Shown here: one piece after another, positions 1 through 9,345 of the stretch | Position numbering within the stretch: the stretch's first letter is position 1 | Layout of the letters: every line of letters starts with the position of its first letter | Source of the DNA: Bacillus pseudomycoides | GTDB taxonomy: Bacteria; Bacillota; Bacilli; Bacillales; Bacillaceae_G | DNA length: 64,000 bases | Assembly (NCBI RefSeq): GCF_002551005.1 | Contig: NZ_NVOY01000002.1 | Location: 24,619 to 88,618, forward strand | Direction of reading: 5' to 3' | Position numbers and translations under genes: made by a program | The notes under the pieces: model-generated | What the model was told of the DNA's origin: nothing | Seen by the model: only the letters and a program-made list of their open reading frames with translations | Databases searched by the model: none

Positions 1-2
1 TT

Positions 3-446
3 AATACAATTGGGATGCTTTTACCAACCGTACTTGCTATGGCTTCGCTATTCTCTTCTTGGATTACTATTTTAATTGCTAATCGTGTTTTAAAACGATT
101 AAAGTACACGGCGGTATCTTGGCCGAAATTTCGTGATATACAAATTCCTAAGAGCATTGTTTGGTTGTATGTCGTGATTATTTTGCTTGCTTCTTTTGCA
201 AAAATAGAAGCAGGGTCATATGTTGAAATGGTGTTCTTAAATTTATCAACAATTTTTACTTTTTTACTGTTGTTTCAAGGGTTTTCATTCCTTGCTTTTT
301 TTACAAATGCAAAAGGATATATTAAAGTTGTTCCAATCTTAACCTTTGTTGTAGGGTTGTTTGTGCCAGTTTTGTTTCCTCTTATGACAATCTTAGGTAT
401 AATTGATTTAGGTTTTTCGTTACGATCGAAAGTACAGGTGAAATAA
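3..446 (+). CDS. yybS: YybS-like membrane protein (DUF2232), 3' part only
   Basis: The reading frame is open to the left window edge, so this is the C-terminal part of a longer gene. The visible residues form about four hydrophobic segments separated by short basic loops, ending in a short charged tail, which fits an integral membrane protein. In Bacillus, YybS (DUF2232) lies directly upstream of gdpP and rplI, the same order seen here, and that synteny is the main basis for the name. Its biochemical role is unknown. The internal ATG at position 15 is only a within-gene methionine. Confidence 0.75.
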   Translation, partial: NTIGMLLPTVLAMASLFSSWITILIANRVLKRLKYTAVSWPKFRDIQIPKSIVWLYVVIILLASFAKIEAGSYVEMVFLNLSTIFTFLLLFQGFSFLAFFTNAKGYIKVVPILTFVVGLFVPVLFPLMTILGIIDLGFSLRSKVQVK

Positions 447-613
447 GTATTTGAAACAAAGTACTTTTTATGAGCCTTTTGTAACGAACCATAGAAATCA
501 AAGCTTTTATCCTACGCTTAATAGAACGATTAGACTTTGTAAGCGAGGAATAAGTGTAGTTGACTCAATTAAATATCGGTCGAGGATAAGGATTTAATTA
601 ATGGATGGTTTAT

Positions 614-769
614 TTTATCCCGCTCTGAATAGGCAGTAGGACTCCCGCTTCAAAAATTTGAGAAGTCAAAGAAGAGATTGGTTGAGGATAACTGCTAGCA
701 TGTGCCCGATTAGTTCAACTAACTATCAGTGGAGATGCAAAAAACTCTCTGATGGAAGTTTCACTTTAT
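614..769 (+). repeat. bcr1-like dispersed repeat, full-length copy
   Basis: This 156-bp element starts TTTATCCCGC and ends TTTCACTTTAT, with TTTAT at both ends. It matches the copy at 53104-53260 through most of its length: the GGCAGTA segment, the central GCCCGATT-GTTCAACTAA segment and the terminal hairpin around CAGTGG. Size and TTTAT borders fit the B. cereus-group repeat bcr1 as I remember it. The 3' end directly abuts the gdpP ribosome binding site. The remaining 447-613 stretch shows no gene or clear terminator. Confidence 0.8.
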
Positions 770-782
770 AGGAGTTGTATAT

Positions 783-2756
783 ATGCCTGAATTTTATAAG
801 AAACAGCGGTTTCTATATCCTGTTTATGTATTGGCGTTTTTAGCACTTTTGCTCATTACTATTCTCGTTTATTTTCATTGGATGACGGGGATGATTTCCT
901 TTGTTGTTTTTTGTATTGTCTTATTTTTCGTTATTAAATTTGAACTTGCATTTCAAAGAAGCGTTGAAAAGTATACGAATGATACGATTACAAGGGTAAA
1001 AAAGGTAAGTAATGAGGCTTTCAATCAAATGCCGATTGGAATTTTACTATATAATAAGGATTATGGGATCGACTGGGCAAATCCATATCTATCTTCTTGT
1101 TTAGGACAACATTCTTTAGCTGGATGGCACTTGTATGATTTATCAGAAACCCTACTTTTATTTACAAAAGGGGAAACAGCTAATGATATTGTATCTTTAA
1201 ACAATCGAAAATTTCGTGTGTTTGCGAGGAAAGAAGAGAAATTAATCTATTTCTTTGATGTGACAGAACAAACAGAAATTGAGAAAATGTATGAAGATCA
1301 AAGAACAGTACTCGCTGTTATCTATTTAGATAATTACGATGAAGTAACACAAGGATTAGATGATCAATTGCGTACAAATATTACAAGCCATGTTACATCT
1401 TTACTAAATGAATGGGCTGTAAAGCATGGAGCTTATTTGAAGCGTGCTTCATCAGAACGATTTTTTGTTGTGTTAAATGAAAGTGTTTTAACGCAAATGG
1501 AGAAAGGGAAATTTGATATTTTAGATCAAGTTCGTGAAGAAACGTCTAAACGAAATATTCCCCTTACTCTTAGTATTGGTGTTGGTTCTGGTGATTTATC
1601 ACTAGTAGAACTTGGAGCTATGGCGCAATCTGGTCTCGATTTAGCACTTGGTCGTGGTGGAGATCAAGTGGCTATTAAACAAGCGACAGGCAAAGTAAAG
1701 TTTTATGGCGGGAAAACGAATCCTGTAGAAAAACGTACTCGTGTACGTGCACGTGTGATTTCTCACGCTTTAAAAGATCTTGTGTTAGAAAGTAGCAATA
1801 TCATTATTATGGGACACCGAGCACCGGATATGGATGCAATCGGAGCTGCAATTGGGATTTTAAAGGTAGCACAGCTGAATGAGCGCGAAGGATATATTGT
1901 ATTAGATGAAAATGATTCTGATAAAGGGATTAAGCGTTTAATGGACGAAGTTAAGCAGCACGAGGAATTATGGTCGCGCTTTATTACACCGCAGCAGGCC
2001 CTTGAATTTGCGAATGATGATTCACTTCTTGTTGTAGTAGATACACATAAACCATCTATGGTTATGGAAAGAAAGTTACTTGATAAGATTGAAAATGTTG
2101 TTGTAATTGATCATCATCGCCGCGGTGAGGACTTTATTGAAGATCCGTTGCTTGTTTATATGGAGCCATACGCATCATCTACAGCAGAACTTGTAACAGA
2201 GCTGTTGGAATATCAGCCTAAGCGTTTGAAAATGAATATGCTAGAGGCAACAGCTTTACTGGCAGGTATTATAGTGGATACGAAGAGTTTTACATTCCGC
2301 ACCGGAGCACGTACGTTTGATGCGGCTTCCTATCTTCGTTCTCATGGCGCAGATACGATATTAGTACAAAAGTTATTAAAAGAAGATATGGCCCATTATT
2401 TACAAATTGCAAAAACAATTCGAAATGCGTACATTTATAAAAATGGGATTGCAATTGCAAAGGTAGATGGTGATGGGTTTTATGATCAAGTATTAATTGC
2501 CCAATCAGCTGATACATTACTCACAATGACAGGAGTGATTGCCTCTTTCGTAATTGCACAGCGCAGTGAAAGTGTGATTGGAATTAGCGGGCGCTCTTTA
2601 GGGGAAGTAAATGTACAACTTATTATGGAGAATTTAGGCGGAGGCGGTCATTTAACAAATGCTGCAACGCAAATACAAGACATATCAATTGATGAAGCAG
2701 AAGCAAACTTACAAGCTGTTATAAATGAGTATTTAGAGGGAGGAATACAATCATGA
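783..2756 (+). CDS. gdpP: GdpP, cyclic-di-AMP phosphodiesterase
   Basis: This 657-aa membrane protein degrades c-di-AMP to pApA and so influences cell-wall and potassium homeostasis. Two hydrophobic helices lie at about residues 14-56, followed by a PAS-like domain (about 84-150) that binds heme in family members. A degenerate GGDEF domain follows (about 173-300), in which the signature is replaced by a SSERF-type sequence, as in B. subtilis YybT. A DHH domain (about 340-500) carries [11 protein letters not shown] and VIDHHRR metal-binding motifs, and DHHA1 ends in the GGGGH motif. ATG 783 follows an AGGAG site at 770-774. The gene overlaps rplI by 4 bases, so the two are translationally coupled. 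A bcr1-like repeat lies immediately upstream. Confidence 0.95.
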   Translation: MPEFYKKQRFLYPVYVLAFLALLLITILVYFHWMTGMISFVVFCIVLFFVIKFELAFQRSVEKYTNDTITRVKKVSNEAFNQMPIGILLYNKDYGIDWANPYLSSCLGQHSLAGWHLYDLSETLLLFTKGETANDIVSLNNRKFRVFARKEEKLIYFFDVTEQTEIEKMYEDQRTVLAVIYLDNYDEVTQGLDDQLRTNITSHVTSLLNEWAVKHGAYLKRASSERFFVVLNESVLTQMEKGKFDILDQVREETSKRNIPLTLSIGVGSGDLSLVELGAMAQSGLDLALGRGGDQVAIKQATGKVKFYGGKTNPVEKRTRVRARVISHALKDLVLESSNIIIMGHRAPDMDAIGAAIGILKVAQLNEREGYIVLDENDSDKGIKRLMDEVKQHEELWSRFITPQQALEFANDDSLLVVVDTHKPSMVMERKLLDKIENVVVIDHHRRGEDFIEDPLLVYMEPYASSTAELVTELLEYQPKRLKMNMLEATALLAGIIVDTKSFTFRTGARTFDAASYLRSHGADTILVQKLLKEDMAHYLQIAKTIRNAYIYKNGIAIAKVDGDGFYDQVLIAQSADTLLTMTGVIASFVIAQRSESVIGISGRSLGEVNVQLIMENLGGGGHLTNAATQIQDISIDEAEANLQAVINEYLEGGIQS

Positions 2757-3199
2757 AAGTAATCTTTTTAAAAGACGTAAAAGGTAAAGGGAAAAAAGGG
2801 GAAGTAAAAAACGTACCAGACGGTTATGCGAATAACTTTTTATTAAAACAAGGACTTGCAATTGAAGCGACAAATGCAAATGTGAAAACATTAGATGCGA
2901 AAAAGCGTAAAGAAGAAAAAGATGCAGAATTAGAGCTTGAAAAATGCAAGGAATTAAAAGAAACTCTAGAAAAGTTAACGGTAGAATTAAAAGCAAAATC
3001 GGGTGAAGGTGGCCGTTTATTCGGTTCTATTACAAGTAAACAAATTGTAGATGGCTTACAAAAAACTCATAATATTAAACTTGATAAACGTAAATTTGAA
3101 ATGGACGATGCAATTCGTGCATTAGGATATACGAACGTTACTGTGAAATTACATCCACAAGTAACAGCAACAGTAAAAGTACATGTTACTGAGCAATAA
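2753..3199 (+). CDS. rplI: 50S ribosomal protein L9
   Basis: This 148-aa protein has the L9 N-terminal rRNA-binding signature ([18 protein letters not shown], then [11 protein letters not shown]), a long charged connecting helix at about residues 50-80, and a C-terminal domain containing GRLFGSIT. The length is the family norm. Its start codon overlaps the gdpP stop in an ATGA arrangement, with the GGAGG site inside the gdpP 3' end. The gdpP-rplI-dnaB order is conserved in Bacilli. Confidence 0.97.
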   Translation: MKVIFLKDVKGKGKKGEVKNVPDGYANNFLLKQGLAIEATNANVKTLDAKKRKEEKDAELELEKCKELKETLEKLTVELKAKSGEGGRLFGSITSKQIVDGLQKTHNIKLDKRKFEMDDAIRALGYTNVTVKLHPQVTATVKVHVTEQ

Positions 3200-3226
3200 A
3201 CAAACGATTGAAGAGGAGGTTTGCGC

Positions 3227-4588
3227 ATGAGTGACGTATTTGCTGATCGTACCCCTCCGCATAATATTGAGGCTGAACAAGCCGTATTAGGAGCTATTTT
3301 TCTCGATCAAGAAGCGTTAACATCAGCTTCGGAAATGCTAATGCCAGAAGACTTCTATCGAACGGCACATCAAAAAATTTATCAAATGATGCTCGATCTT
3401 TCTGATAAAGGAGAGCCTATTGATTTAGTTACCGCAACAGCAGCGCTTGCTGATCAAAATTTATTAGAAGAAATTGGCGGTGTTTCTTATTTAGCTGAAC
3501 TAGCGGAAGCTGTACCGACAGCTGCCAATGTAGGATATTATGCACGTATTATCGCAGAAAAATCGATTTTGCGTCGGCTTATTCGGACAGCAACGCATAT
3601 TGTGTCGGATGGTTATGAACGAGAAGATGATGTCGAGAGTCTATTAAATGAAGCTGAGAAAAAAATATTAGAAGTATCCCAGCGTACGAATACAAAAGGT
3701 TTTCAAAATATTAAAGATGTTCTTGTAGCAGCTTACGATAAAATTGAGTTACTGCATAATCAAAAAGGTGAAATTACAGGAATCCCAACTGGTTTTACCG
3801 AGTTAGATCGTATGACAGCAGGTTTCCAGCGCAATGATTTAATTATTGTAGCGGCGCGTCCATCTGTAGGGAAAACAGCATTTTCTTTAAATATTGCTCA
3901 AAACGTTGCGACGAAAACGGACGAAAACGTTGCGATTTTTAGTTTAGAGATGGGGTCCGACCAGCTCGTTATGCGTATGCTTTGTGCAGAAGGAAATATT
4001 GATGCACAGCGTCTTCGTACAGGAACTTTAACTTCAGACGACTGGGCGAAATTAACGATGGCAATGGGAAGTCTCTCAAATGCAGGTATTTTTATTGATG
4101 ATACGCCAGGTATTCGTGTTAGTGAAATTCGAGCGAAGTGCAGACGTTTAAAACAAGAACATGGTCTTGGAATGATTCTAATTGATTATTTGCAGCTTAT
4201 TCAAGGTAGCGGGAAATCTGGTGAAAACCGCCAGCAAGAAGTATCGGAGATTTCTCGTACACTAAAAGGGCTCGCACGTGAACTAGAAGTTCCAGTTATT
4301 GCTTTATCTCAGCTTTCTCGTGGTGTAGAATCTCGTCAAGATAAGCGTCCGATGATGTCGGACATTCGTGAATCAGGAAGTATTGAGCAGGATGCTGATA
4401 TAGTAGCATTCTTATATCGTGAAGATTACTATGACCGAGAAACAGAAAATAAAAATACAATTGAAATTATTATTGCTAAGCAGCGTAATGGTCCAGTAGG
4501 TTCAGTTGAACTGGCGTTTGTGAAGGAATTTAACAAATTCGTAAACTTAGAACGGCGCTTTGATGATGGGCATGCACCGCCAGCATAG
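3227..4588 (+). CDS. dnaB: Replicative DNA helicase DnaB (DnaC in B. subtilis)
   Basis: This 453-aa hexameric helicase unwinds DNA at the replication fork. The N-terminal primase-interacting domain begins with RTPPHNIEAEQAVLGAI. The RecA-like C-terminal domain carries the Walker A sequence ARPSVGKTAF at about residue 210, a Walker B-type LILIDYLQLI region, and the QLSRGVE and GSIEQDADIV motifs. I chose ATG 3227 because AGGAGGT at 3214-3220 lies 6 bases before it. An in-frame TTG at 3221 overlaps the ribosome binding site and is unlikely. The gene follows rplI by 27 bases. Confidence 0.96.
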   Translation: MSDVFADRTPPHNIEAEQAVLGAIFLDQEALTSASEMLMPEDFYRTAHQKIYQMMLDLSDKGEPIDLVTATAALADQNLLEEIGGVSYLAELAEAVPTAANVGYYARIIAEKSILRRLIRTATHIVSDGYEREDDVESLLNEAEKKILEVSQRTNTKGFQNIKDVLVAAYDKIELLHNQKGEITGIPTGFTELDRMTAGFQRNDLIIVAARPSVGKTAFSLNIAQNVATKTDENVAIFSLEMGSDQLVMRMLCAEGNIDAQRLRTGTLTSDDWAKLTMAMGSLSNAGIFIDDTPGIRVSEIRAKCRRLKQEHGLGMILIDYLQLIQGSGKSGENRQQEVSEISRTLKGLARELEVPVIALSQLSRGVESRQDKRPMMSDIRESGSIEQDADIVAFLYREDYYDRETENKNTIEIIIAKQRNGPVGSVELAFVKEFNKFVNLERRFDDGHAPPA

Positions 4589-4599
4589 TGAGAGTATAA

Positions 4600-4640
4600 A
4601 AAAGAAGCACATTTCTTATAATAAAATGTGCTTCTTTTTT
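4600..4640 (+). terminator. Intrinsic terminator after dnaB
   Basis: A 12-bp stem (AAGAAGCACATT with AATGTGCTTCTT) encloses an 11-nt loop and runs into seven T residues. It closes the gdpP-rplI-dnaB transcript. Confidence 0.85.
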
Positions 4641-4680
4641 TGGTTGTAAAAAATAATGCTTTACATAAGTAAGAAGGAAT

Positions 4681-4724
4681 TCTTACGAACGAAAAAGATA
4701 AAAGATAAAAAAATGTTCGTTTTT
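4681..4724 (+). promoter_or_regulatory. Candidate PurR operator (two PurBoxes) upstream of purA
   Basis: Two inverted CGAAC motifs occur: ACGAAC at 4685-4690 and GTTCGT at 4715-4720. The bottom-strand box AAAAACGAACATTT matches the B. subtilis PurBox consensus AWWWCCGAACWWT at all but one of 13 positions. The upstream box is weaker. Centre-to-centre distance is 30 bp, as expected for 14-bp boxes 16 bp apart. The pair lies just upstream of the purA -35. PurR binding is inferred from the motif. Confidence 0.6.
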
Positions 4725-4727
4725 AAA

Positions 4728-4755
4728 TTGACTTCTCTTTGCATTTTGGTACAAT
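4728..4755 (+). promoter_or_regulatory. Predicted sigma-A promoter of purA
   Basis: TTGACT (4728-4733) and TACAAT (4750-4755) are separated by 16 bases, about 45 bases upstream of the purA start and directly downstream of the PurBox pair. Confidence 0.65.
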
Positions 4756-4799
4756 TATATTGTTTGAAAAGTTCGTTTGAAAATTTCGGAGGTGCTTGA

Positions 4800-6092
<1,293 letters not shown>

Positions 6093-6122
6093 TCTTGTTT
6101 TTTTCTTAAGAATACGGTATAT

Positions 6123-6157
6123 TAAAAAAGAGCCCAAGTTAAATGGGTTCTTTTTTC
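6123..6157 (+). terminator. Intrinsic terminator after purA
   Basis: AAGAGCCCA pairs with TGGGTTCTT around a short AT-rich loop, followed by a T-run. Confidence 0.8.
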
Positions 6158-6187
6158 ATGTTTTTATAAAAAAATATAAAAAAAGTA

Positions 6188-6217
6188 TTGCAAAAAGAAA
6201 ACATTTCATGATATTAT
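6188..6217 (+). promoter_or_regulatory. Candidate promoter of the tRNA cluster
   Basis: TTGCAA (6188-6193) and TATTAT (6212-6217) are 18 bases apart, about 40 bases upstream of the first tRNA and downstream of the purA terminator. The match is moderate. Confidence 0.45.
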
Positions 6218-6255
6218 AAATCCTGTCGTCACGAAAACATGACATTGGTGAACAT

Positions 6256-6331
6256 GAGCCATTAGCTCAGTTGGTAGAGCATCTGACTTTTAATCAGAGG
6301 GTCGAAGGTTCGAGTCCTTCATGGCTCACCA
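6256..6331 (+). tRNA. tRNA-Lys (anticodon TTT)
   Basis: A 7-bp acceptor stem (GAGCCAT with ATGGCTC), D arm, anticodon loop CTTTTAA giving TTT, T arm with GGTTCGAGTCC, and an encoded CCA at 6329-6331 form a complete 76-nt tRNA. First of four tRNAs in the cluster. Confidence 0.97.
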
Positions 6332-6343
6332 TTTTATTTTCGT

Positions 6344-6415
6344 GGCCCGTTGGTCAAGTGGTTAAGACACCGCCCTTTCACGGCGGTAACACGGGTTCGA
6401 ATCCCGTACGGGTCA
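6344..6415 (+). tRNA. tRNA-Glu (anticodon TTC)
   Basis: The acceptor stem GGCCCGT pairs with ACGGGTC with one G-T pair. The anticodon stem ACCGCCC/GGCGGT region presents TTC, and the T loop contains GGTTCGAATCC. No CCA is encoded, so CCA must be added after transcription. Confidence 0.95.
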
Positions 6416-6439
6416 CTTTTTTTTTATATATTATGTTTT

Positions 6440-6515
6440 GGTCCCGTGGTGTAGTGGTTAACATGCCTGCCTGTCACGCAGGAGATCGCCGGTTCGACCC
6501 CGGTCGGGACCGCCA
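6440..6515 (+). tRNA. tRNA-Asp (anticodon GTC)
   Basis: The acceptor stem GGTCCCG pairs with CGGGACC. The anticodon loop CTGTCAC gives GTC, and the T loop contains GGTTCGACCCC. The discriminator is G and CCA is encoded at 6513-6515. Confidence 0.97.
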
Positions 6516-6558
6516 CTTTTGTTTAATACCACAATTAGTGGTTTTATATATATGTTTT

Positions 6559-6631
<73 letters not shown>

Positions 6632-6636
6632 CTTCC

Positions 6637-6672
6637 AAGGATATTAAGTGGGCCCGCTTAATATCCTTTTTA
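6637..6672 (+). terminator. Intrinsic terminator of the tRNA cluster
   Basis: AAGGATATTAAG pairs with CTTAATATCCTT around a GC-rich TGGGCCCG loop, followed by a T-rich tail. Confidence 0.85.
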
Positions 6673-6683
6673 TATTGTACAAT

Positions 6684-6712
6684 TTTACAAATGAGATTAG
6701 TTCTTTTAAAAT
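6684..6712 (+). promoter_or_regulatory. Predicted sigma-A promoter of the wal operon
   Basis: TTTACA (6684-6689) and TAAAAT (6707-6712) are exactly 17 bases apart, between the tRNA terminator and walR. A transcript from here would begin near 6719 and include the hairpin at 6725-6755. Confidence 0.6.
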
Positions 6713-6724
6713 AGAATGAAGGGA

Positions 6725-6755
6725 AGCCTCTAGCAGTTGAAGCTAGAGGTTTTTC
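6725..6755 (+). terminator. Terminator-like hairpin in the walR leader
   Basis: CCTCTAGC (6727-6734) pairs with GCTAGAGG (6742-6749) around a 7-nt loop and is followed by TTTTTC. It has the form of an intrinsic terminator but lies after the predicted wal promoter. It may attenuate the operon or only back up the tRNA terminator. Confidence 0.65.
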
Positions 6756-6792
6756 TGTAAGGAAGGCAGTAAACGTTTAGGAGGAAACTAAA

Positions 6793-7500
6793 ATGATGGG
6801 AAAGAAAATTTTAGTCGTCGATGATGAAAAACCAATTGCAGATATTTTAAAGTTTAATTTAGAAAAAGAAGGTTTTGAAATTGTAATGGCTCATGATGGT
6901 GATGAAGCCATTGAAAAGGCAAATGAAGAACAACCCGATATGGTTTTATTAGATATTATGTTACCAGGAAAAGATGGTTTAGAAGTTTGTCGTGAAATAC
7001 GAAAAAACCATGAAATGCCAATTATTATGCTAACAGCAAAAGACTCTGAAATTGATAAAGTTCTTGGATTAGAACTGGGGGCAGATGACTATGTAACAAA
7101 GCCGTTTAGTACACGTGAGCTATTAGCACGCGTAAAAGCGAATCTACGTCGTCATCAACAAGGAGGAGCAGCTGAAAAAGAAGAAAATGCAGAGATGGTT
7201 ATTGGTCCGATTGTGATTAATCCTAATGCATATAGTGTAACAAAGCGTGAAGAAAATATTGAGTTAACACATCGCGAATTTGAATTACTTCATTACTTAG
7301 CGAAGCATTTAGGACAAGTTATGACGCGTGAACATTTATTACAAACCGTTTGGGGTTATGATTATTTTGGTGATGTGCGTACAGTAGATGTAACAGTTCG
7401 TCGTTTACGTGAAAAAATTGAAGATAATCCAAGTCATCCGACTTTAATTGTAACAAGACGTGGTGTGGGATATTACTTACGCGATCCAGAGCAGGAGTAG
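6793..7500 (+). CDS. walR: Response regulator WalR (YycF)
   Basis: This 235-aa OmpR/PhoB-type regulator is the essential controller of cell-wall metabolism genes in low-GC Gram-positives. The receiver domain (about 1-120) has the acidic pair in LVVDDEKP, the phospho-acceptor Asp54 in [11 protein letters not shown], and the switch lysine in [11 protein letters not shown]. The C-terminal winged helix (about 130-232) has typical [20 protein letters not shown] and GVGYYL features. ATG 6793 follows AGGAGG at 6780. It heads walRKHIJ and ends 3 bases before walK. Confidence 0.97.
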   Translation: MMGKKILVVDDEKPIADILKFNLEKEGFEIVMAHDGDEAIEKANEEQPDMVLLDIMLPGKDGLEVCREIRKNHEMPIIMLTAKDSEIDKVLGLELGADDYVTKPFSTRELLARVKANLRRHQQGGAAEKEENAEMVIGPIVINPNAYSVTKREENIELTHREFELLHYLAKHLGQVMTREHLLQTVWGYDYFGDVRTVDVTVRRLREKIEDNPSHPTLIVTRRGVGYYLRDPEQE

Positions 7501-7503
7501 TAT

Positions 7504-9345
7504 ATGAAGAAAGTTGGTTTTTTTCAGTCTATTCACTTAAAGTTTGTATTAATTTACATGCTATTAATTTTAATGGCGATGCAAATTATTGGTGTCTATT
7601 TCGTTCGGGAGTTAGAGAAGAATCTTGTGAAGAGTTTTAAAGAATCATTAACGCAACGAACGAACTTGCTTGCTTACAATTTAAAGCAGGAATTTGCAAA
7701 AGAAAGAGATAAAAAAGATCCTACCCTTGAAGAGGCACTTAAAACGAGCATAGAAGATTTTGCCTCTGATCGAAAAGCTGATATTCAAGAGGTTCGTATC
7801 ATTGATGAGAGTAGTCGTGTATTAGCAACATCACATCAATATAATCAAGGTATTGTCGGAAAAAAAACAACAGATTTATTGGTAAAACGAGCCTTGGTGC
7901 AAAAAAACCCTGTTGAAAAAGTGGAAATAGACCGCGATACAGGAAATCGTGTGCAAGTTGTTGCTACTCCTATTCAAGTAACTCAACTAAATAATAAGAA
8001 ACCTTGTGTAATCTATATTGTTGCTTCTATGGAAGATGTTTATAAACAAATGAAGCTCATTAATCAAATCTTTGCAACGGGAACGGTTATCGCATTATTA
8101 GTAACAGCTGTGTTAGGTATTTTATTAGCGCAAACTATTACAAGACCAATTTCAGATATGAGAAAGCAAGCCATTGAAATGGCAAAGGGAAATTACTCTC
8201 GTAAGGTAAAAGTACATGGTCATGACGAAATTGGTCAATTAGCGTTGGCATTTAATAATTTATCGAAGAAGTTGCAGCAAGCGCGTTCTTCTACGGAGAG
8301 TGAGAGAAGGAAGCTTTCGTCTGTATTATCTCATATGACAGATGGAGTAATTGCAACGGATCGAAAAGGAGATATTATCTTATTAAATGATCCGGCAGAA
8401 AAAATGCTTAACGTTTCACGTGAAACAGCATTAGATCAATCGATTTTAGAAATATTAGGCATACAAGAAGAGTACACATTAGATAATTTATATGAAGAAC
8501 CAGACTCTGTTATATTGGATTTTAGTACAAGAGATGAGCCGTATATTTTACGAGCTAGCTTTTCTATTATTCAAAAAGATAATGGAAAGGTAAATGGTTT
8601 CATCGCTGTATTATATGATGTAACGGAACAGGAGCGAATTGAGGGGGAACGCCGTGAATTTGTGGCAAACGTTTCTCATGAACTTCGTACACCATTAACA
8701 ACGATGCGAAGCTATTTAGAGGCATTGGGTGAAGGAGCGTGGCAAGATCCGAATATCGCGCCGCAGTTCTTACAAGTAACACAAGAAGAAACGGAGCGAA
8801 TGATTCGACTTGTGAATGCGCTGCTACAACTTTCAAAATTAGACAGTACAGAATATCGTTTAATGAAAGAATGGGTAGACTTTACACAATTCTTTAGTAA
8901 TATCATTGATCGTTTTGAAATGTCAAAAGAGCAGAATGTATCTTTTAAACGTTCATTTTCTAAGAGAACACGTTTTATTGAGATCGATGAAGATAAAATT
9001 ACACAAGTTCTTTATAACATTATTTCAAACGCATTAAAGTATTCTCCAGAAGGTGGAACAATAACATATCGTTTACGGGAAAGAGAAGATATGTTAGAAA
9101 TAAGCATTAGCGACCAAGGAATGGGAATTCCGAAAGAGAACGTTGATAAGATTTTTGAACGTTTCTATCGCGTTGATAAAGCTCGTTCACGTAAATTGGG
9201 TGGAACAGGATTAGGTCTAGCAATTGCCAAGGAAATGATTCAAGCTCATGGCGGTTCGATTTGGGCAAAAAGCGAAGAAGGAAAAGGGACGACCATTTAT
9301 TTTACGCTTCCAATGGAAAAGGAAGAAGAGGATGACTGGGAATGA
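7504..9345 (+). CDS. walK: Sensor histidine kinase WalK (YycG)
   Basis: This 613-aa kinase partners WalR. It has a transmembrane helix at about 13-33, an extracytoplasmic sensor domain to about 182, and a second helix at about 183-203. HAMP follows, then a PAS domain with MTDGVIATDRKG. The HisKA segment FVANVSHELRTP places the phosphorylated histidine at about residue 392. The HATPase domain has the N box (NIISNALKYSPEGG) and G boxes (DQGMGIP, GGTGLGLAIAK). The gene overlaps walH by 4 bases. A near-perfect parS site lies within the coding sequence at 8412-8427. Confidence 0.97.
   Translation: MKKVGFFQSIHLKFVLIYMLLILMAMQIIGVYFVRELEKNLVKSFKESLTQRTNLLAYNLKQEFAKERDKKDPTLEEALKTSIEDFASDRKADIQEVRIIDESSRVLATSHQYNQGIVGKKTTDLLVKRALVQKNPVEKVEIDRDTGNRVQVVATPIQVTQLNNKKPCVIYIVASMEDVYKQMKLINQIFATGTVIALLVTAVLGILLAQTITRPISDMRKQAIEMAKGNYSRKVKVHGHDEIGQLALAFNNLSKKLQQARSSTESERRKLSSVLSHMTDGVIATDRKGDIILLNDPAEKMLNVSRETALDQSILEILGIQEEYTLDNLYEEPDSVILDFSTRDEPYILRASFSIIQKDNGKVNGFIAVLYDVTEQERIEGERREFVANVSHELRTPLTTMRSYLEALGEGAWQDPNIAPQFLQVTQEETERMIRLVNALLQLSKLDSTEYRLMKEWVDFTQFFSNIIDRFEMSKEQNVSFKRSFSKRTRFIEIDEDKITQVLYNIISNALKYSPEGGTITYRLREREDMLEISISDQGMGIPKENVDKIFERFYRVDKARSRKLGGTGLGLAIAKEMIQAHGGSIWAKSEEGKGTTIYFTLPMEKEEEDDWE
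8412..8427. other. parS: parS chromosome partition site inside walK
   Basis: The 16-mer CGTTTCACGTGAAACA matches the Spo0J/ParB consensus TGTTNCACGTGAAACA at 15 of 16 positions. Its 14-bp core is a perfect palindrome. As I recall, B. subtilis also carries a parS within yycG (walK). ParB nucleates here and spreads, recruiting SMC near the origin. Confidence 0.85.
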
